From: Yamagishiella unicocca
Lineage: Eukaryota; Chlorophyta; Chlorophyceae; Chlamydomonadales; Volvocaceae
NCBI GenBank assembly: GCA_003116995.1
Contig: BDSL01000052.1
Span: 372,001 to 436,000 of the forward strand
DNA: 64,000 nucleotides
Direction: 5' to 3'
Positions 22,661 to 35,090 of this stretch are shown piece after piece. The notes under the pieces are model-generated. The model did not search any database. It was not told the origin of the DNA and worked only from the letters and a program-made list of their open reading frames with translations. Positions within the stretch are counted from its first letter, which is position 1. Each line of letters begins with the position of its first letter. The translations under genes and the position numbers were made by a program.

Positions 22661-25600
22661 ATGGCGCGCCCCCTTATGTCGGGCGTTGATCGGCAACACC
22701 TGGGTCACTCAGCACAGCCGTCGGCTGGTGCCCGAGGCCTGCCGCGCCATGCTCGTCTCGCGCCTATACATGCCAATGCCCCGGCTGTGGCTGAGCGGCG
22801 AACGGAGCCCCTTCTGAAGCAGGAGTTGGTGGATTTCCTTAAATCTGGATGCAAGCCCAAGAGCCAATGGAGGTGTGCACCTCGCTGAGGTCATGGAGAA
22901 GGATCCATATGAGTAGGACGTGCGGCGTGCCTCGATATCGGGATGGATTTTACGATCACTTGTAGCTTCAGTATCAGGCGAGAATTTTCGGTGCCACGCT
23001 GCGTTCATCTTAGCCAGGGGCTTCCTGCTTTACGCAGGATTGGCACGGAGCACGAGAAGCTTGGCTTTAATCTCCGGGATAACAGCCGCATGAGTTACGA
23101 CCAGATTGCTCAGGTCCTCCGGAAATTGGAGGCGAGGTTCGGGTGGCAGCCTATCATTGAGGATGGCCGCATAATTGGCGTCCTGTTGGACGGCCAGAGC
23201 GTGACGTTGGAGCCTGGCGGCCAATTCGAACTGAGCGGCGCGCCGGTGGAAACCATCCACAAAACTTGCGCCGAGGTCAACAGCCACCTGTACCAGGTGG
23301 GAGGGTGGGCGGGTATGTTGCGGCGGCGACTGCACGAGAGGCCTGCCGCCTTGCTTGTCTGCCCAGATGCCGCAGCCAAGATGCCTTTACGGTCCCCGAC
23401 TGCACACCCTCACCGCCCTGCAGGTTAAGGCCATTTGCGAGGAGCTGCAATGCGGCTTCCTGGGTGTGGGCTTCGACCCCAAGTGGTCCATCCCGGAGGT
23501 CCCCGTCATGCCCAAGGTACGGCAGTGACGAGTGCGTAGGGCCCACTCAGCAGCCAGGCGGGGTGTAGAAGATGCGCAGGGGCACAACCGCCTGACGTCG
23601 TGGCGACAACTCGTCCGCCGTCGGGGGGCGAGTAGCATGGAGGAGGGGCCGATTTGGGGGGCCAGTGTGGGATGCCGCAAGGGCCGGCAGCGGGGCCCCT
23701 GTCTCGGGGACCAGGTGGGTTCATGAGGGCTGCCGCGGCTGCTGCCCGGAGGCAGCTTGCTTGCTGCCCCGAGAGAAATTGGGCAGGTGTGTCCAGCCAG
23801 CCCAGCTCCTCCCCATGTACGGCTCTGCAGCTGCTGCACCACATCACGCGTGGTCGTGACGTCACATGGTGCGCCTGCCACCCCCCTGCCGCCGCACCCC
23901 CAACCCGTTGCGAAAAACGGTTTTATACGCCCCCAAGCCGCAACCCCGCCCGTTGCTGGGTCTTGTAGCAGCACCCGACTCACCCCGACACCTCCCGGCC
24001 GTGGATTCGCGAATTCTCTTATACCCCCCCCCCTCGTCCCCTCCAGGGCCGCTACGCACTGATGAAGGCGTACATGCCCACAGTGGGCAGCATGGGGCTG
24101 GACATGATGTTCCGGACGTGTACGGTGCAGGTGGGGGGGGAGGGCGCGGAGGGGGGGCACCTTGGAGGTACTTTGGATGGGGGGGGTGCCTCGAGGTGCC
24201 GAAGGGCGGAGGGGGGGAGACCCTGGGGCGGCGGAGAGGTTGTAGGCGCCCTTGTCAACACGTGTCCAGGACGTGTGGGGTACATGCCGCAGCGGCCGCC
24301 ACCCGCACCCACTACTTCCTGCCTCCCTCCCAGTATAGTGCTATCCGGGCAGTGCCGCCAGTGCGCTGTGCCGCTGCACCGGTCGACACCCCCACCTGCT
24401 GCCTGCGTCAACGTCGGTCGGCACCCCCATCTGCTGCCTGCGGTGCTTGCAGGTGAACCTGGACTTCGAGAGCGAGCAGGACATGATTGAGAAGTTCCGG
24501 ATCGGCCTGGCGCTGCAGCCGCTGGCGAATGCGCTGTTCGCCAACTCGCCCTTCAAGGAGGGCCAGCCCACCGGGTAGGCGGGGGGGTTCGAGGGAAACC
24601 CGTAGGTAGGGGGGGGGGACTGGCTGCGTTGGGGGACTGGCTGGTGGAGGTGGTGGTGGTGGTGGTTTCGGGGCGACACAGCTGCCCTGCGCTCCGACTC
24701 CAGCTGCCCCGCTGCCAGCCGGCACCCTCTTGACCTCTCCGCCTGCGTCTCACCCTTCCCCTCCCCTCCCTGGCCCACCTCCCCTCCCTGGCCCACCTCC
24801 CCTCCCTGGCCCACCTCCCCTCCCTGGCCCACCTCCCCTCCCTGCCCTCCCGCCCCCCGCAGCTACCTCAGCACTCGGGGCCACGTGTGGACGGACGTCG
24901 ACCGCTCCCGGACTGGCAACCTGCCGTTCGTGTTCAGCAAGGACATGTGCTTCGAGAGGTGGGGCGGTGCGTGTATGTTTTGCCTTGCGCGTCTCACCAC
25001 CACCACCACCACCACCACCTGGGCAGCCACCCCAGATCGCAGTTCCGAGTTGGCCTAGGACACGACCTAGGACGCGACATGGACACGACGCGCCCCCACT
25101 CGCGCCGCCGCCCTCCTGACCGCCGCCGCCCTCCTGACCTCGGCGCAGTTACGTGGATTTCGCCATGGACGTGCCGATGTACTTCGTGTACCGCAACGGG
25201 CAGTACGTCAACGCACTGGGGATGAGCTGGCGGGACTTCATGGCGGGAAAGCTGCCCGCACTGCCGGGTGAGGGGGGGGAGGGGGTTTGCAGGAAGACCC
25301 GTGTACGCGAGAGAAGCTGTTTAAAACAGGCGCTTCCACATGCATGCTGGAGGACTTGGGTGAGGAAGGCGGCCTGCCCCCGCCCGTGAAGATAGGTGGG
25401 GGCGGCGCAACATGGGGGGAGGGGGACTGCTCTGTGCTGCGTCGGAGAAGCAGACGAAGGGCACCTGTTAGGGCCGACCCCCTCCCACCGCGGTCCGGGC
25501 GCAATACGTCTCCGGCGCTGTTGGCGCCCAGCTTGCGGTGGTCTGTCCGCTGCTGCTTCCTTCCATGAGCTGCCCCCCCCCTGCCCGCCCCCTGCCCCTG

Positions 25601-27586
25601 CCCCCCCCCGTCCCCCGCTGCTGCTGCTGCCGCCCTGCCAGGTGAGTACCCCACCCTCGCGGACTGGGCCAACCACCTCACAACCGTCTTCCCGGAGGTG
25701 AGGGGGGCCTCGGGGGGGCCGGCGGGGGAATCTGTTAAGCTTGCATTGCAAGCGCACATGCGCCCGGACAGGGCAAGTCCACTCCTCGGACGCCAACCAA
25801 CGTGCGGAGCGGCCTCATTGTTCTCCGACGGGGCCAGCTGGGTGGGGCCACCGGGCGGCAGGCAGCTCGGGCAGTGCCCTAGCGTGGACCGCTGCGCTCC
25901 TAGGCTGCTCTCTTAGGCTGCTCGCGCTGCGCGTCAGACGTTTCCCGCGTCTCTGCCAGGACTCAGCCAGTCGGCTCGGCACCGCGAGGTTCCGGCACCA
26001 CCACACACCCTGCCCTCCCCTGGCCGCCGCTCCGGGCCCCCTCCCCCCTCCCCGCGCGCGTCTCGGTGTCCGAAGGCTATGCACCCACTACATTTCCCCA
26101 GTCGTGTTACCGGTTCTTTTATTGTAACCCCCCTCCCCCTCCCCCAGGTGCGGCTGAAGAAGTACCTGGAGATGCGAGGCGCGGACGGAGGGCCCTGGCG
26201 CATGTTGTGCGCACTGCCCGCGTTGTGGGTGGGGCTGCTGTACGACGACGAGGCGCAGCGCCAGGTGGGGCGGCGAGGGGCGGGGAGGGGAGGGGCGGGG
26301 CGGGGAGGGGAGGGGAGGGGAGGGGAGGGGCGGGGCGGGGAGGGGAGGGTAGGGTGGGTTTGCGGGCTCGTCTGCGCAGGGCGCCAGGGCCAGAGGGCTG
26401 GGGCGAGGGTGCTGCTAGCTGCCACACACCACCAAGCAGTATCATACTCTTAGGATTCAGCTGCTATCCGCCAGGGGTGGCCGTCGTTCTTCTTTTTATA
26501 TCCCCTCCATGCCACCTCCTGCCTTCTGCGGGCCTCAAGATGTACACCTGCTGCGCCCCCCCCCCTGATGTACCCAGTTCTCCAGCATGCATCTCAAAAC
26601 GTGTTTTCTAAACGGTTTTTTCGGGCATCCACGGGTCTTCCTGGAACCCCCTCTCCCCGTATACAATATACCGGTATCCCCCCGGCGCCTGCCCCGTCTT
26701 CGCTCGTCCCTGGCCGCTCCGCGGCCTGGCCCCTTTCCCCAGCCCACATACACGCCCCTCCCCTCCTCCCCCCCAGTCGCTGGCGCTCATCGAGGACTGG
26801 ACCCAGCAGGAGCGCGACTACCTGCTCACAGAGGTGACCCGGTACGGCCTGCGCACCAAGTTCCGGAGCGGCACCGTGCAGGACCTGGCCAAGCAGGTGG
26901 GTGCGGGGGGGGAGAGGGGGAGAAGCGGGCGGCGCCTCCCGCCGCTCTTGGCTGCCGGGACACCCGCCTTTCCAGGCCTACCCCAGCGACCTCGCTGCAT
27001 TAAGTGCAACCCTCCCTCCGCCTCCCTCCGCCCCCCTTCGCCCCCTCCTCCCCTCTCGGGCCCTCTCCCCCCCCCCGCCCCTTCCTCCCACTCCGCCCCC
27101 TCCCCCCTCGCCAGGTGGTGTCCATTGCCCGCGGCGGCCTGGAGCGGCGGGGCCACGACGAGGCTTCCTTCCTGCAGCGGCTCGAGGTCATTGCGGAGAC
27201 CGGCCTCACGCAGGTGGGGGGGGGAGAGCCGGGGGGAAGGGGGTGCCCCTGCGGAGCTCAGGCCAATTTTAAGACCGCCGAGGAGCATTTGGTCCAGGAG
27301 CTCGCCGGCGTTGATTGGCGTAGATCGGCAACGTGGATGACGGCATGTCTTAAGAAGGCTATCCGCGCCTCAAACAAACGCGCGGAAGGGTTTCGTCTTT
27401 TGTTCGCCTCTCACGTCCCGTCCTGCCAACAGCACCCTCGGCGCCGCCACCTGGGCCTGCGTGACCCATGGGTCTCCCCCTGCCTGCCTTCCTCGCCCCC
27501 TGAACCAGTCCGACCACCTGCTCGAGCTGTACGAGACCAAGTGGCAGCGCTCCGTGGACCCGCTGTACAAGGAGTTCATGTACTAG
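22661..27586 (+). CDS. GSH1: Glutamate-cysteine ligase (gamma-glutamylcysteine synthetase), plant type, chloroplast
   Basis: Catalyses ATP-dependent ligation of glutamate and cysteine, the first and limiting step of glutathione synthesis. Twelve exons: 22661-22872, 23038-23296, 23424-23516, 24047-24130, 24453-24574, 24863-24958, 25149-25267, 25642-25697, 26148-26264, 26777-26896, 27115-27213, 27509-27586. They give 484 residues, close to the plant length. The first about 55 residues are Ala/Arg/His-rich (transit peptide), then comes [19 protein letters not shown]. The catalytic core is intact: [75 protein letters not shown], and [15 protein letters not shown], whose Cys lies where plant enzymes carry regulatory cysteines. 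The protein ends LYKEFMY. Several introns carry the dispersed repeats described below. No poly(A) signal was found close to the stop. Confidence 0.96.
23911..23934 (+). repeat. Short AAAACGG.TTTTATAC repeat, GSH1 intron 3 copy
   Basis: CGAAAAACGGTTTTATACGC, followed by a C run. A second copy (AAAACGGGTTTTATACAC then C run) lies at 60651-60680, 37 bases upstream of a 3' splice site of the unrelated membrane protein gene. Confidence 0.6.
24760..24848 (+). repeat. Intronic minisatellite, about 17 bp
   Basis: Five copies of CTCCCTGGCCCACCTCC just upstream of the acceptor at 24861-24862 in GSH1. Confidence 0.85.
25285..25359 (-). repeat. Dispersed intronic repeat family 1, copy beside a GSH1 donor (antisense)
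   Basis: Reverse complement of the 53615 and 26573 copies. It shares the CTCCAGCATGCAT end, the TTAAAC-containing middle and the ACACGGGTCTTCCT core. It starts 17 bases after the donor at 25268, with its conserved end facing the exon. Confidence 0.75.
26088..26130 (+). repeat. Dispersed intronic repeat family 2, GSH1 copy
   Basis: CTACATTTCCCCAG, then GTTACCGGTTCTTTTATTGTAAC, whose ends (GTTAC and GTAAC) are inverted. It sits 17 bases before the acceptor of GSH1 exon 9. A close match lies at 60190-60231, and an inverted, shorter match abuts an SRX1 donor at 57660-57684. Confidence 0.7.
26573..26650 (+). repeat. Dispersed intronic repeat family 1, GSH1 intron copy (sense)
   Basis: Shares CAGTTCTCCAGCATGCAT, TTCTAAACGGTTTTT and GGCATCCACGGGTCTTCCT with the copy at 53615-53698 in TRAPPC11. 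Confidence 0.85.
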
Positions 27587-29348
27587 GGCCGCACCGGCTG
27601 GCGGAACGACTGACTGCGGCCCTGCCGCCCACGAACTCTAATCCCGCGTTTATCGAAACCCCTGGCCGTCTCCGGAACCCCCCGCGTGCGAGCCTGGAGG
27701 CTGGAGGCCACCCGGCCCCAGCCCCGGCGGTTCAGGAAGCGCTGCGCGCCAGCAGCAGCAGCAGACGGCAGGCAGCCCGCAATCAACGCTTGTTTGGTTG
27801 GGCGGCACCTGAGAGCACCCCGGCCCCCGGCTGGGGCCACGGCTGGAGGCATGGGTAGAGGGCTGCATGGCGGAGGCGAGGGTGCACCCGCCCCCACCCA
27901 CCCACCCACCCACCCACCCAACCAACCAACCAATCAACGACATTACTGATGTTGGGCGTGCGTGTATGACTTCGACCAGGGATGGTGCATGTTGGAAGTG
28001 GGGCCCTTGGGAGCCCATCCCTCCACTGCGGAGCGAGGGGACAGGCGGGTAGTGGGGGGGTCTCCAGGGGGCCGGGAACCGGGTGGGAAGGTAGCTGCAG
28101 CCAGTCCGCTGGTCCGTGGGGGAGAGGGAGCTGTCTGCAGCCAGTGCCAAGTTAGGACACACCGCCCCTGCCTGCCCAGCCACCCATCGACATGAAATCT
28201 GGATGCCTGGGGTCACGGCGGTTCTTCTCAGCGTCAGAGGGGGCCAGGCGGGGCGGGGGCAGCGGCACCCATGCACAGCTGGGAACCGGGGCAGGGCATT
28301 GGGGGCGATAGACGTGTTGCTCGGGGAGCTGTGCTCCTGTGCGTGTTCGTGTGGCGTGGGGGGTGGCTTTGCTGTCTGTCATAGGGTGGTGCGGGACCCA
28401 CCACACGCGCGATCATACGCCGGGGTTGTGACCCTGCTGGCTGGCTGGCTGGCTGGCTGGCTGGGCTGGGCGACGCTTGTACAGCTCTGGTGGATTGCTT
28501 GTCTGTACATTTTGCTGCTTCTCCTGTTGTCATTCACGCGAGCGAGCAAAGTATGAGTAATCTGTTTGGGTTTCGGCGGATGAGTGGTGGGGCGGCGGTT
28601 GCTTCCCCCCGGAGCAGCAGCAGCAGCTGATCGGAGGCATGCAGAGGGGCCGAGCAGCTCGAGGGCGGGCCCCCGGTCTCCTGGGCGGATCACCCGCCGC
28701 TCCGTTGGGTCCCGACGCGTCAGCAGGTGCATGTGTGCCTGGGGTTGGCCGCGGTCGCTGACGCCGTCACGGGTACGCCAGCAGAAGCTGAGGTTGGTTG
28801 GCTCTTGGCTGTTTCTTGGCGCGGCGCGACGGTTGACGGCCCCAGCGTGTACGGTGTGCGCTGCGGTGGATGGTGGTTGGTGGTTTGTTCCCCGCGGCGG
28901 CTGCGATAAGCCGGGGGCTGCTGGCGGGCGAGGCGGCGCGAGGCGGATTGCGGCCTCCTGTTCTGACACCGCCTCCACGCCCTGCTCCTTGCTTCCTGTA
29001 ATAGCCGTGATAGCCATCTGAACTTCGAGTGGCGCGGCATTTACGTGCCCCAGCCGCAGCACTACTGCTACCGCCCTCACACACCTCCCTTGGGCCCCGC
29101 CCACCTGCACACGCAAGCGCCAGCTCGCCCGGCCGCTGCCCCCCATTTACCGGGTCTGCAACCGCTCCCCTTGTAGCTGCCACCCACGCAACCATGTGAC
29201 CTGCTGCTGCCAGGCGCTGTACCGCCCAACCCTGCGTCGCAGTCGACGCGGCCCTGCCCCACCCCCCCCTACAGGGCCCCGTGTGCACCAAACGCTTTCC
29301 CAATCGGCCTCCTGGTCGGTGCCGACCCACGGGCTGTCCTCACGAACC
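27587..29348. other. Intergenic region between convergent genes
   Basis: Holds the GSH1 3' UTR and the 3' flank of the Gln-rich gene. There are short runs of CCCA/CCAA (27885-27935) and GGCT (28435-28470). I could not support a gene here; long overlapping frames on both strands reflect GC content. A TGTAA at about 28997 is too far from the GSH1 stop to assign. Confidence 0.4.
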
Positions 29349-31818
29349 CTACAGGCCCTGCCACTCAGTCCTGCCGCCGAACGGGTCCACAGCACTCACC
29401 GGCACACCGCCCCCACCGCCGTCGCCGCGCCCCGCCGCCGTCCCGCGGCCGCGCCCCCGCCCCGCTGCCCCCCCTCTGCCCGCCACCCCGGTGCGCCCTC
29501 GGCCCTTGGCTGCCCCTGACGCCGCAGCAGTGTCCCCACACCTTTCCTCGCCAGCCCCGACCCCACCGCCGACCCGATCTGCCCCCTCGCCGCCCCAGGG
29601 GCCCGCCACCGCATCGTCGCCTCGGGGCCGCACCCGCTTGCGGCCCCGGGGTGCTGGTGCCGGAGGCTGCGCTACCGGCATGTCAGTTGCCCGGGTTAGC
29701 TCCCTTCGCAGTTGCTGTTGCTGCTGCTGTAGCTGCGGCTGTTGCTGCGGCTGTTGCTGCTGCTGTTGCTGCTGCTGTCGCTGCTGCTGCAGTTGTGGCT
29801 GTTGGTATAGTTGCTGCTGCGCCTGCTGGCGAAGTTGCTGCTGCTGCTGTTGCGCCGCGAGACTACGCTGCTGGTAGTGGTGGTGTGGCGGCTGCTGTTG
29901 CAGCTGTTGGTGCTGCTGCTGCTGTTGCTGTTGCAGCTGTTGGTGCTGCTGCTGTTGCTGCTGCTGCTGCTGTTGCTGTGGGAGATGGTGGTGCTGCGGC
30001 GGTTGCTCTGTCGTTGTCGGCGGAGCAGGCAGTGGGGCAGGTGGCCGCTGCGGGGGGGGCAGCGGCCGCCGCAGAGGTAGCAGATTGAAACCAGGGGTGC
30101 CGCCCGCCCGCTGCTGCGGCGCTGGGGCCGGTGGCGGCACGTGGTGCGATAACACGTGCGGCTGGTGCTGGACAGCTGCTGGCGGGCACAGCGGGACGGC
30201 TGGCTGCGGCCAGGCATGTGGGCCGGGTGGCACGCCGCCGCCGGCCCAGATGGGGGCTGAAACGGGGTAGCTGGGGGCAGCAGCGGCAGCGGCGGCGGCA
30301 GCGGTGGTTGCAGCGCCGGCGCCAACGGCTAGCCGCTGCCACTGCCGGGTAGGCCCGGGTTGCGTGGTCTGCCAACCCGCCGAGGTGCCCGTGTCCGTGT
30401 GGTGCGCTGCAACACCGCTCGCGGGGGCTGAGGCGGAGGCGCCGCTGCCGCCGCCTCCGCTGCTGGGTCGGTACGCCGGTGCTCCGGCTGCAACTGCGGG
30501 TGCAGTGGCGGCGGCGGCGGCAGCAGCGGAAGGAGCAGCAGGAGCAGGAGGAGGAGGAGGTACTGTGCGCTGTATACACGTGAGCTTCTCCTGCACCATA
30601 ACTGGAGGAAGGGAGGGTGGGGGCGAGGGGCCGAAGAATCAGGGGAATGCAGGCAAAGTACGAGTCCAAGGTAGGGCTGTCACCACCACCGTCTGGGAGG
30701 AATGGGGAGGCGACCGTTTCTCGTTTCCGCCCAAGGTGCACTCGGGGCCCCCACCGCCACCTAGCTACCGTCCACGCAGCCCAAGTGAGTGCTGCCCCAC
30801 ATCCTCATGTTACCCGAGCAGGGGCCGATGCCCGGGGCCGCGGCCCCCGCCCCTCACCTGTCGTCCCTTCTGGCATCCACGGGTCTTCCTCGAAACCCCT
30901 CACCTGTCGTGCTGAGGGCACCCTGCGCCGCCTCTCCCGGGCCGCCGCCGCCTCCTCCTGACGCCGCCGCCGGGTCCACTTGCGCCACCCCCCGCTGGGC
31001 CCCCACTGCCCCCCCGCCAGCAGCTGGGCGGTGCAGCTCCTTGACAGTGATGGTGTTGCGCAGCAGGGTGTTGGGGGAGGCCTGTACGACAGCGGGGGGC
31101 AGTCAGAGCGGCAGCGCCCGCAGCGTTTGGAGGGAGTAGAGGTCTGGCGCGGTGAGGAGCTCCCAGTTTGGCAACCAGCCCTAAACCCTAGAACCCTAGA
31201 ACCCTAACACAAACCCTCATCCTCCGCCGCCCCCTTCTCATTCCACCCCCATCGAGTAGTCCCGAAGCAGGGCCCCAGACAGCAGCCACCGAAGTTCGTC
31301 CCAGCCATTTCCCCCGATGCTTGTGGCGGCGGTGACGACCTGCCTGCAGCGTGCGGGTGATGACCGTCTCCTGGTACACCACGGGGCGCCCGCCACCGCC
31401 GCCTCGCCCGTCCTGCGGCTGGTGCTGCTGGTGCTGCTGCTCCTGCTGCTGCTCGTGCTGCTGCTGCTGCTGCTGCTGCTGCCAGCGGAAGGCAGATGGC
31501 GGTTGCCGCGGCGGGCGCGCCGGCGGGTTCGCTGCAGCTGCGGTACCGCCGCCAGTCCTGCAGCCGTACTCCGAACTGGTGGGCGAAGGGTGCCTGGGCG
31601 GGCGGCCACCACCTCCCCGAGCCATGCCATTAAAGGCGGCAGCACCAGCTTCGAAACCCCTGCCCAAGCCGCCGGTGGCCTCCTGCCGCTCTCCCCCCAC
31701 GTAGCCCCCCGGTTGTCCTCCGGTGTCCGGGTCGTAGTCGTAGTCGTAATCGTAGTCCAGGTCCAGGGCCTGGGGTCCGTCCAACGCGTCGCCAGCAGCA
31801 GCAGCAGCAGCAGCAGCG

Positions 31819-31853
<35 letters not shown>

Positions 31854-34800
31854 CCCCCAGGAGACGAGAGGCTCGCCGCCATCGAGGCCGAATGAACCTG
31901 CAGCCGCCGGCGATGGCCATTGGCCGGCAGGAGGCGGGCGGCAGCGGCTGCTGTGGCTACCGTCAGCGAAGGCTGCTGCTGCTGCTGCTGCTGCTGCGTC
32001 GCCGCCGTTGATCACGGTCCAACCCGCCCCCTCGGCGTCCGAAGCCCCGGACCCATGCGCGCCTCCCGTCGGTACACCCCCCGGGTACACGCTATCGTCG
32101 TCTGGCTCCGAAACCACGTACGATGTGGTGGCTTGTGCGGGGGTGTCGGTGCCGGAGTCAGACGGGTGGCCGGGTGGCGCCAAGCTGCTGCGGCCCTGTC
32201 GAGCCGGTGAATGATGCGGTGAGTTGATGCTGCCGCGGTGATGCTGCCATCTGTCGCCGCCACCGGTGGTTCCGCTGTTCCAGCCGCCGCCCCCGGTGCT
32301 CCCATGCCAGCCTGCTGCGCCATGCCCCCCGTGATGATGTTGTTGCTGCTGGCCGGACCACTTAGAACGTGGCTGTTGCGGCGGCTGCTGGTTGTTGTGG
32401 TTGTTAGTATGAAGGCTGTGGTGGTACTGCTGCTGCCACTGGAAACCAGCCGGTAGCTGTTGTTGCTGTTGTTGCTGCTGTTGTTGTTGTTGCTGTTGCT
32501 GTTGCTGCTGTTGCTGCTGTTGCTGCTGTTGCTGCTGTTGCTGCTGTTGCTGCTGTTGCTGCTGTTGCTGCTGTTGCTGCTGTTGCTGCTGTTGCTGCTG
32601 TTGCTGCTGTTGCTGCTGTTGCTGCTGTTGCTGCTGTTGCTGCTGTTGCTGCTGTTGCTGCTGTTGCTGCTGTTGCTGCTGTTGCTGCTGTTGCTGCTGT
32701 TGCTGCTGTTGCTGCTGTTGCTGCTGTTGTTGCTGTTGTTGCTGCTGCTGCTGCTGTGCCCACACAGGCTGGTGTTGATGGTGGCCATGTGGGTACGGCT
32801 GCTGCAGCTGGTGTAGGCTGGCCCCTGGTAGAGGCCCCTGGCGCTGCGCAGGATAGGCGGCGCCGTCCCGGCGCTCCATGCTGCCACCGCCGCCGCCGCC
32901 GTTGCCCTTGTCGTCGTCGTCGCTGTCCGCCGGCAGCAGCTCACTAATCCGCACCTGCAGCCCCGCGAGCTGCTCCTCCTGCGGGACGGGCACCGACACA
33001 GCCGCCGGTGTGGTGAGCCCCAGCATCCAGGTACGGCGCTCCCCAGCGGGGCACGCTTGCACTGCATTGCTCCCCGGATGCCGGCAAGAGGCGCGCTTGC
33101 GAACGGGCAACCCACGCAGCCAGCTGGAAGTTTCATATTGCGAACGGGCAACCCACATAGCCAGCTGGAAGCCTCCGTCCAGAACTCTCCCCTCACTCGT
33201 GCACTGCATACCACACGATGCACCACAATGTCAGCGCTTTTGCGCGGAGGAGCAGCACACGGACGCACCGCCTGGTACCGCCTGGTACCGCCTGGTACCG
33301 CCTGGTACCGCCTGGCACCGCCTGGTACCGCCTGGTACCGCCTGGTACCGCCTGGTACCGCCTGGTACCGCCTGGTACCGCCAGCACGCACAGCCCCCCT
33401 GTGTCCGCCTACCATCGCTTTGGCTGCCAGCTGGAGGGCCCCGCGCTCTTGCTCCACTGCCGCCACCTCGACCTCGCCGGACGCCACCTCCCGCCGCACC
33501 TGCAGGGCGACCAGCGGACAGGGCGCTCCGTTACCGTTGTGTGCAAGCACAGAGCAGGGGAGCTCACCGGCCTGCATCGGAATCATCCCGAACGCCGTCT
33601 CGCTCACGCCGCATTTCATCGACGTAAAACCTGGCCAGCCGTTAGCAGCACCTCCCGCAGGCAATCCCTGGACAGCAGCCCAGCCCGCCCAGGGCACAGC
33701 AGCCGCCCTACCGCCGCCTGCCTACCTGTTCCGCCTGCGCCGCCACCGCCGCCAGCTCCAGCCTCTGTCGCCCCAGCAGCGCCGCCACCGGGTGGTCCGG
33801 TGCGGCCAGCGCCGCCAGCCTGGCGGCCAACGACTGACAGGCGGCGGTGCTGGCCGGCAGGCGCGCCTCCAAATCTGCGTAATGTGTGCGTGGAGGCGGG
33901 GAGCGGTTGTGCCCTGGCGGTAAGTTGCTTCTCAAGACCTCATCGCCAAAGGCGGCACACGGGTACAAAGTTAGTTCCCTTCGTTTTTATTGTAGTTGGC
34001 CGTAAGGCGAAGGACCAAACCAAACTAAGTATTGATGTTTGTTTCCCGAAGGGGTACCTGCATCTCCAAAGGAGATAAACGTGGCTTCAGGTTTCCTATG
34101 GGATAGGTGAGGATTGCACCAGGAGGGAGGGTGAGGGAAGACATGTTGGACAGACGTTGCCCACCACCGACCCGTCGGCGCACCCTTCACCGGTTACCCC
34201 TCAACCCACCTCCTAGCTCGGCCTCCAGCCCCGCGGCTGCCTGCCGCTCCTCCCGCAGCTCCGCGCCCTTCTTCTGCCACTCCAAGCGGTACGACATCAA
34301 CTCCGCCTGCCGGGCTGGGAGCAGCGCCTCCAGGGACTCTCGGCGCTGGGCCGTTGCACGTGATGCTTCCTGCCAGGACGCCCGCGAGTGCCTGGTGCAG
34401 AAGGCGTCGGACTGTCGCTCCAGGGCGGCGACCCTCTCCTCGAGGCCCTTGCGGCCAGAGACGATGACCTCCTGCGCGGATCAGCAGGTTGCTAAGCGGG
34501 CGTACAATGTGCGTGAAGAAGCTTGCGCATCTGGGAGGAAGGGGCCACATAGGACGTGGCATAGGATGCGCCGGAGCGCAGACCTGAATGACTTGGCGCA
34601 CCGCAGCAGAAGAGTGAGGTAGGTGCGTGTCGGGCTGCCAGTGGTTCCGCGAGCATGCGTAGGCCGTACGTGTGTTTGCTGTCCGAAACCCGCGCACAAG
34701 CTGCGCATTGAGGCCCTCGCTGGACCTATTCAGGCTATTGAGCCCAACCCGAGCCCTGCAGTCCCGGCCAGGACATTCATGACGCAGCCGCGTCGCGTGC

Positions 34801-35090
34801 GGCGCGCACACCTCAAGCTCCAAGTGCTGACTTTCCAATGCTGCTGCCTGGCGCTTCAGATTGTGCACCAGCAGCTGCAGGTCCTCGTCCTCGCCGACAT
34901 TCTGTATGGCCTCCTGCTCTAAGGCCCGAGCTCGCTCGGCTTCCAGCTCTAGCTCTGCGGCGGTTGTGTCCAGCTGCTTCTGCAACATTGAGCATGCAAC
35001 TAGCTCCTCGCGAATGGCCTCATCTATGGCGTCCAGTTCTCGCCGGACAAGCGCAACACCGGCGGCAAAGCCGGCGACCTTGGAGTCCAT
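29349..35090 (-). CDS. Coiled-coil and glutamine-rich protein with a 100-Gln tract
   Basis: Seven exons right to left: 35090-34812, 34471-34210, 33874-33726, 33499-33413, 33038-31344, 31081-30904, 30601-29349, closing at about 1300 residues with a TAG. I chose ATG 35090; upstream frames have no ATG. Residues about 1-290 are a coiled coil (heptad-like Leu/Ala/Glu/Arg). Then come QEEQLAGLQVRISELLPAD and an acidic/Gly linker, then exactly 100 consecutive Gln codons (32457-32756). The rest is low complexity: Gly/Ser/His, poly-Ala, an Asp-Tyr repeat, further Gln/His tracts, and ITVKELHRP in exon 6. The intron after exon 5 appears to use a GC donor. No enzyme domain is visible. The shape suggests a scaffold or nuclear regulatory protein; that is inference. 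Confidence 0.7.
30850..30910 (-). repeat. Family 1 repeat flanked by 15-bp direct repeats, at a splice donor
   Basis: The plus-strand 15-mer CCCCTCACCTGTCGT occurs at 30850-30864 and again at 30896-30910. Between them lies GGCATCCACGGGTCTTCCTC plus a few bases. On the coding strand each 15-mer contains CAG followed by GTGAGGGG, so the donor of exon 6 is duplicated on the far side of the repeat core. Confidence 0.8.
32457..32756 (-). repeat. 300-bp in-frame CAG/CAA tract, 100 Gln codons
   Basis: Mostly a 9-bp higher-order unit (CAG CAA CAG on the coding strand) with no interruption by another amino acid. The Leu-only frame on the plus strand is its shadow. Confidence 0.95.
33265..33382. repeat. 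10-bp intronic minisatellite with a KpnI site
   Basis: About eleven copies of GGTACCGCCT (one GGCACCGCCT variant) in the intron between exons 4 and 5 of the Gln-rich gene. Confidence 0.95.

Noticed and set aside
32460..32816. Plus-strand poly-Leu frame and minus-strand poly-Thr/Ala and poly-Ser frames
   Set aside because: Shadows of the Gln tract, which alone continues in phase with both flanking exons.
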